Positions 4,955 through 5,921 of a DNA stretch of 5,921 nucleotides are shown in pieces; position 1 is the first letter of the stretch; each line of letters opens with the position of its first letter. Where the stretch lies: NCBI GenBank assembly GCA_964575975.1, contig CAZNTU010000309.1, positions 1-5,921 on the forward strand, read 5' to 3'. Source of the stretch: G963674505 sp964575975 (GTDB lineage Bacteria; Desulfobacterota; Desulfobacteria; Desulfobacterales; SKZT01). The notes under the pieces are model-generated. The model saw only the letters and a list, made by a program, of their open reading frames with translations, was not told where the DNA came from and made no database searches. The position numbers and the translations under genes were made by a program.

Positions 4955-5921
4955 CTATACAACCTTCCAGCAACGAACTCTCCTTCCGTCCCCGGCTTCG
5001 TGGAACTCGATCTCGTACTCCTTGCAACGGCCCTCGACCAGCGGGCACCTTCCCTGGAACTTGCATCCTGGCGGAGGGTTGTAGGGCGTGGGAACGTCGC
5101 CCTCGGGCGGGGAGAAGGCTTTCTTCGCCCCCGGTTCGGGCACGGGGGCGGCCTCCATGAGGATTTTGGTGTAGGGGTGAAGCGGACGGTCGTAGACGAT
5201 GTCGGACGGGCCGTATTCCATGATGTGGCCCAGGTACATCACCGCCAGCCAGTCGCTGATGTAATGCACCACGTTCAGATCGTGGGCGATGAACAAATAG
5301 GCGAGGTTCAGCTCGTCCCTCAGCCTTAGCAGCAGGTTGACGATCTGCGCCTGGATGGAAACGTCCAGGGCGGACACGGGCTCGTCGCAGACGATCAGCT
5401 CCGGCTCGACGCTCAGCGCGCGGGCGATTCCGATTCTCTGGCGCTGGCCCCCGGAAAACTCGTGGGGGTATCTGTCGCCCACGCTGCCCGGCAGACCCAC
5501 CATGGTCAAAAGCTCCTCCAACCGTTCCTTGTGGTTGTCAGCTCCGTTTTTCCGCAGCAGACGCAATCCCTCCCGGATCGTGTACCCCACCGTCATGCGA
5601 GGATTCAAGCTCCCGTAGGGGTCCTGGAAAACGATCTGCATCCGGGTGCGATACGGCTTCATCTCCTTTTGGGTCAAATCGGTCAAGTCCCTGTTTTTGA
5701 AGAAAATCCTTCCGTCGTCGGCCTCGATCAGCTTCAATATCAGCTGTCCCACGGTGGTTTTGCCGCAGCCCGACTCTCCGACCAGCCCCAGGATTTTCCC
5801 TCTTCCGATTTCCAGATCCACGCCGTCCACGGCCTTTACCCATCCGACGGTCCTTTGAAGGAAACCGCGCTTGACCGGGAAATGCTTCTTAAGCCCCTCG
5901 ACTTTCAACAGCGTTTCCGAT
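4955..5921 (-). CDS. oppF: Peptide ABC transporter ATP-binding protein, OppF/DppF type (5' end just outside)
   Basis: This ATPase subunit powers an oligopeptide/dipeptide importer and sits on the cytoplasmic face of the membrane permeases. Numbering from the Leu codon at 5908: Walker A Gly-Glu-Ser-Gly-Cys-Gly-Lys-Thr (44-51), Q-loop Gln95 in Val-Phe-Gln-Asp-Pro-Tyr, signature Ser-Gly-Gly-Gln-Arg (152-156), Walker B with Asp175/Glu176, and switch His209. All are intact. The C-terminal oligopeptide domain has the Arg-Pro-Leu-His-Pro-Tyr-Thr motif (241-247) and four Cys (282, 288, 295, 313). The Phe-Pro-Val-Lys-Arg-Gly-Phe start and Asp-Pro-Tyr Q-loop wording mark the F-type rather than D-type subunit. 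The frame continues to the window edge through Ser-Glu-Thr-Leu, so the true start lies a few codons outside; a TTG at 5908 would be too short. Substrate (oligo- or dipeptide, or nickel) cannot be told, so the symbol could equally be dppF. It is probably the last gene of its operon. Confidence 0.94.
   Translation of the reverse strand, partial: SETLLKVEGLKKHFPVKRGFLQRTVGWVKAVDGVDLEIGRGKILGLVGESGCGKTTVGQLILKLIEADDGRIFFKNRDLTDLTQKEMKPYRTRMQIVFQDPYGSLNPRMTVGYTIREGLRLLRKNGADNHKERLEELLTMVGLPGSVGDRYPHEFSGGQRQRIGIARALSVEPELIVCDEPVSALDVSIQAQIVNLLLRLRDELNLAYLFIAHDLNVVHYISDWLAVMYLGHIMEYGPSDIVYDRPLHPYTKILMEAAPVPEPGAKKAFSPPEGDVPTPYNPPPGCKFQGRCPLVEGRCKEYEIEFHEAGDGRRVRCWKVV

Overview
The window is a chromosomal segment from a bacterium with fairly GC-rich coding sequence. 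The genes look Gram-negative: a multi-domain PAS/GAF hybrid histidine kinase, an Opp/Dpp-type peptide transporter ATPase and stacked toxin-antitoxin modules. A sulfate-reducer-like deltaproteobacterium (Desulfobacterota) is my best guess, from gene style only and with low confidence. A run of exactly 100 N shows that this is a draft scaffold.

Left part (1-3098, + strand): a two-gene signalling operon. The 3' end of a HisKA_2-type sensor kinase overlaps by ATGA a very large hybrid kinase with the order REC - PAS - PAS - GAF - HisKA_3 (H-box lost in the N gap) - HATPase - REC. No DNA-binding output domain is present in either protein. The likely logic is a phosphorelay in which the first kinase charges the N-terminal receiver of the second protein, which then signals through its own kinase core to a NarL-like receiver at its C-terminus.

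Middle part (3136-4737, - strand): two compact toxin-antitoxin pairs in tandem. One is a MazF/PemK endoribonuclease with a ribbon-helix-helix antitoxin. It has a good candidate promoter, a palindromic operator and a strong Shine-Dalgarno. The other is a DUF433 antitoxin with a DUF5615 PIN-like nuclease. They are separated by about 400 nt without a gene. Inside this is a cluster of hairpins, including an 11-bp perfect inverted repeat next to an approximately 80-nt imperfect hairpin, which looks like a dispersed palindromic or MITE-like repeat.

Right part (4955-5921, - strand): the nearly complete ATPase subunit (OppF/DppF type) of a peptide ABC importer. Only its first few codons lie beyond the window edge. 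A 217-nt AT-rich spacer separates it from the DUF433/DUF5615 pair.

I see no wholly new system. The items most worth checking are the doubly receiver-flanked kinase coupled to a second kinase, the repeat element, and the MazF operator.
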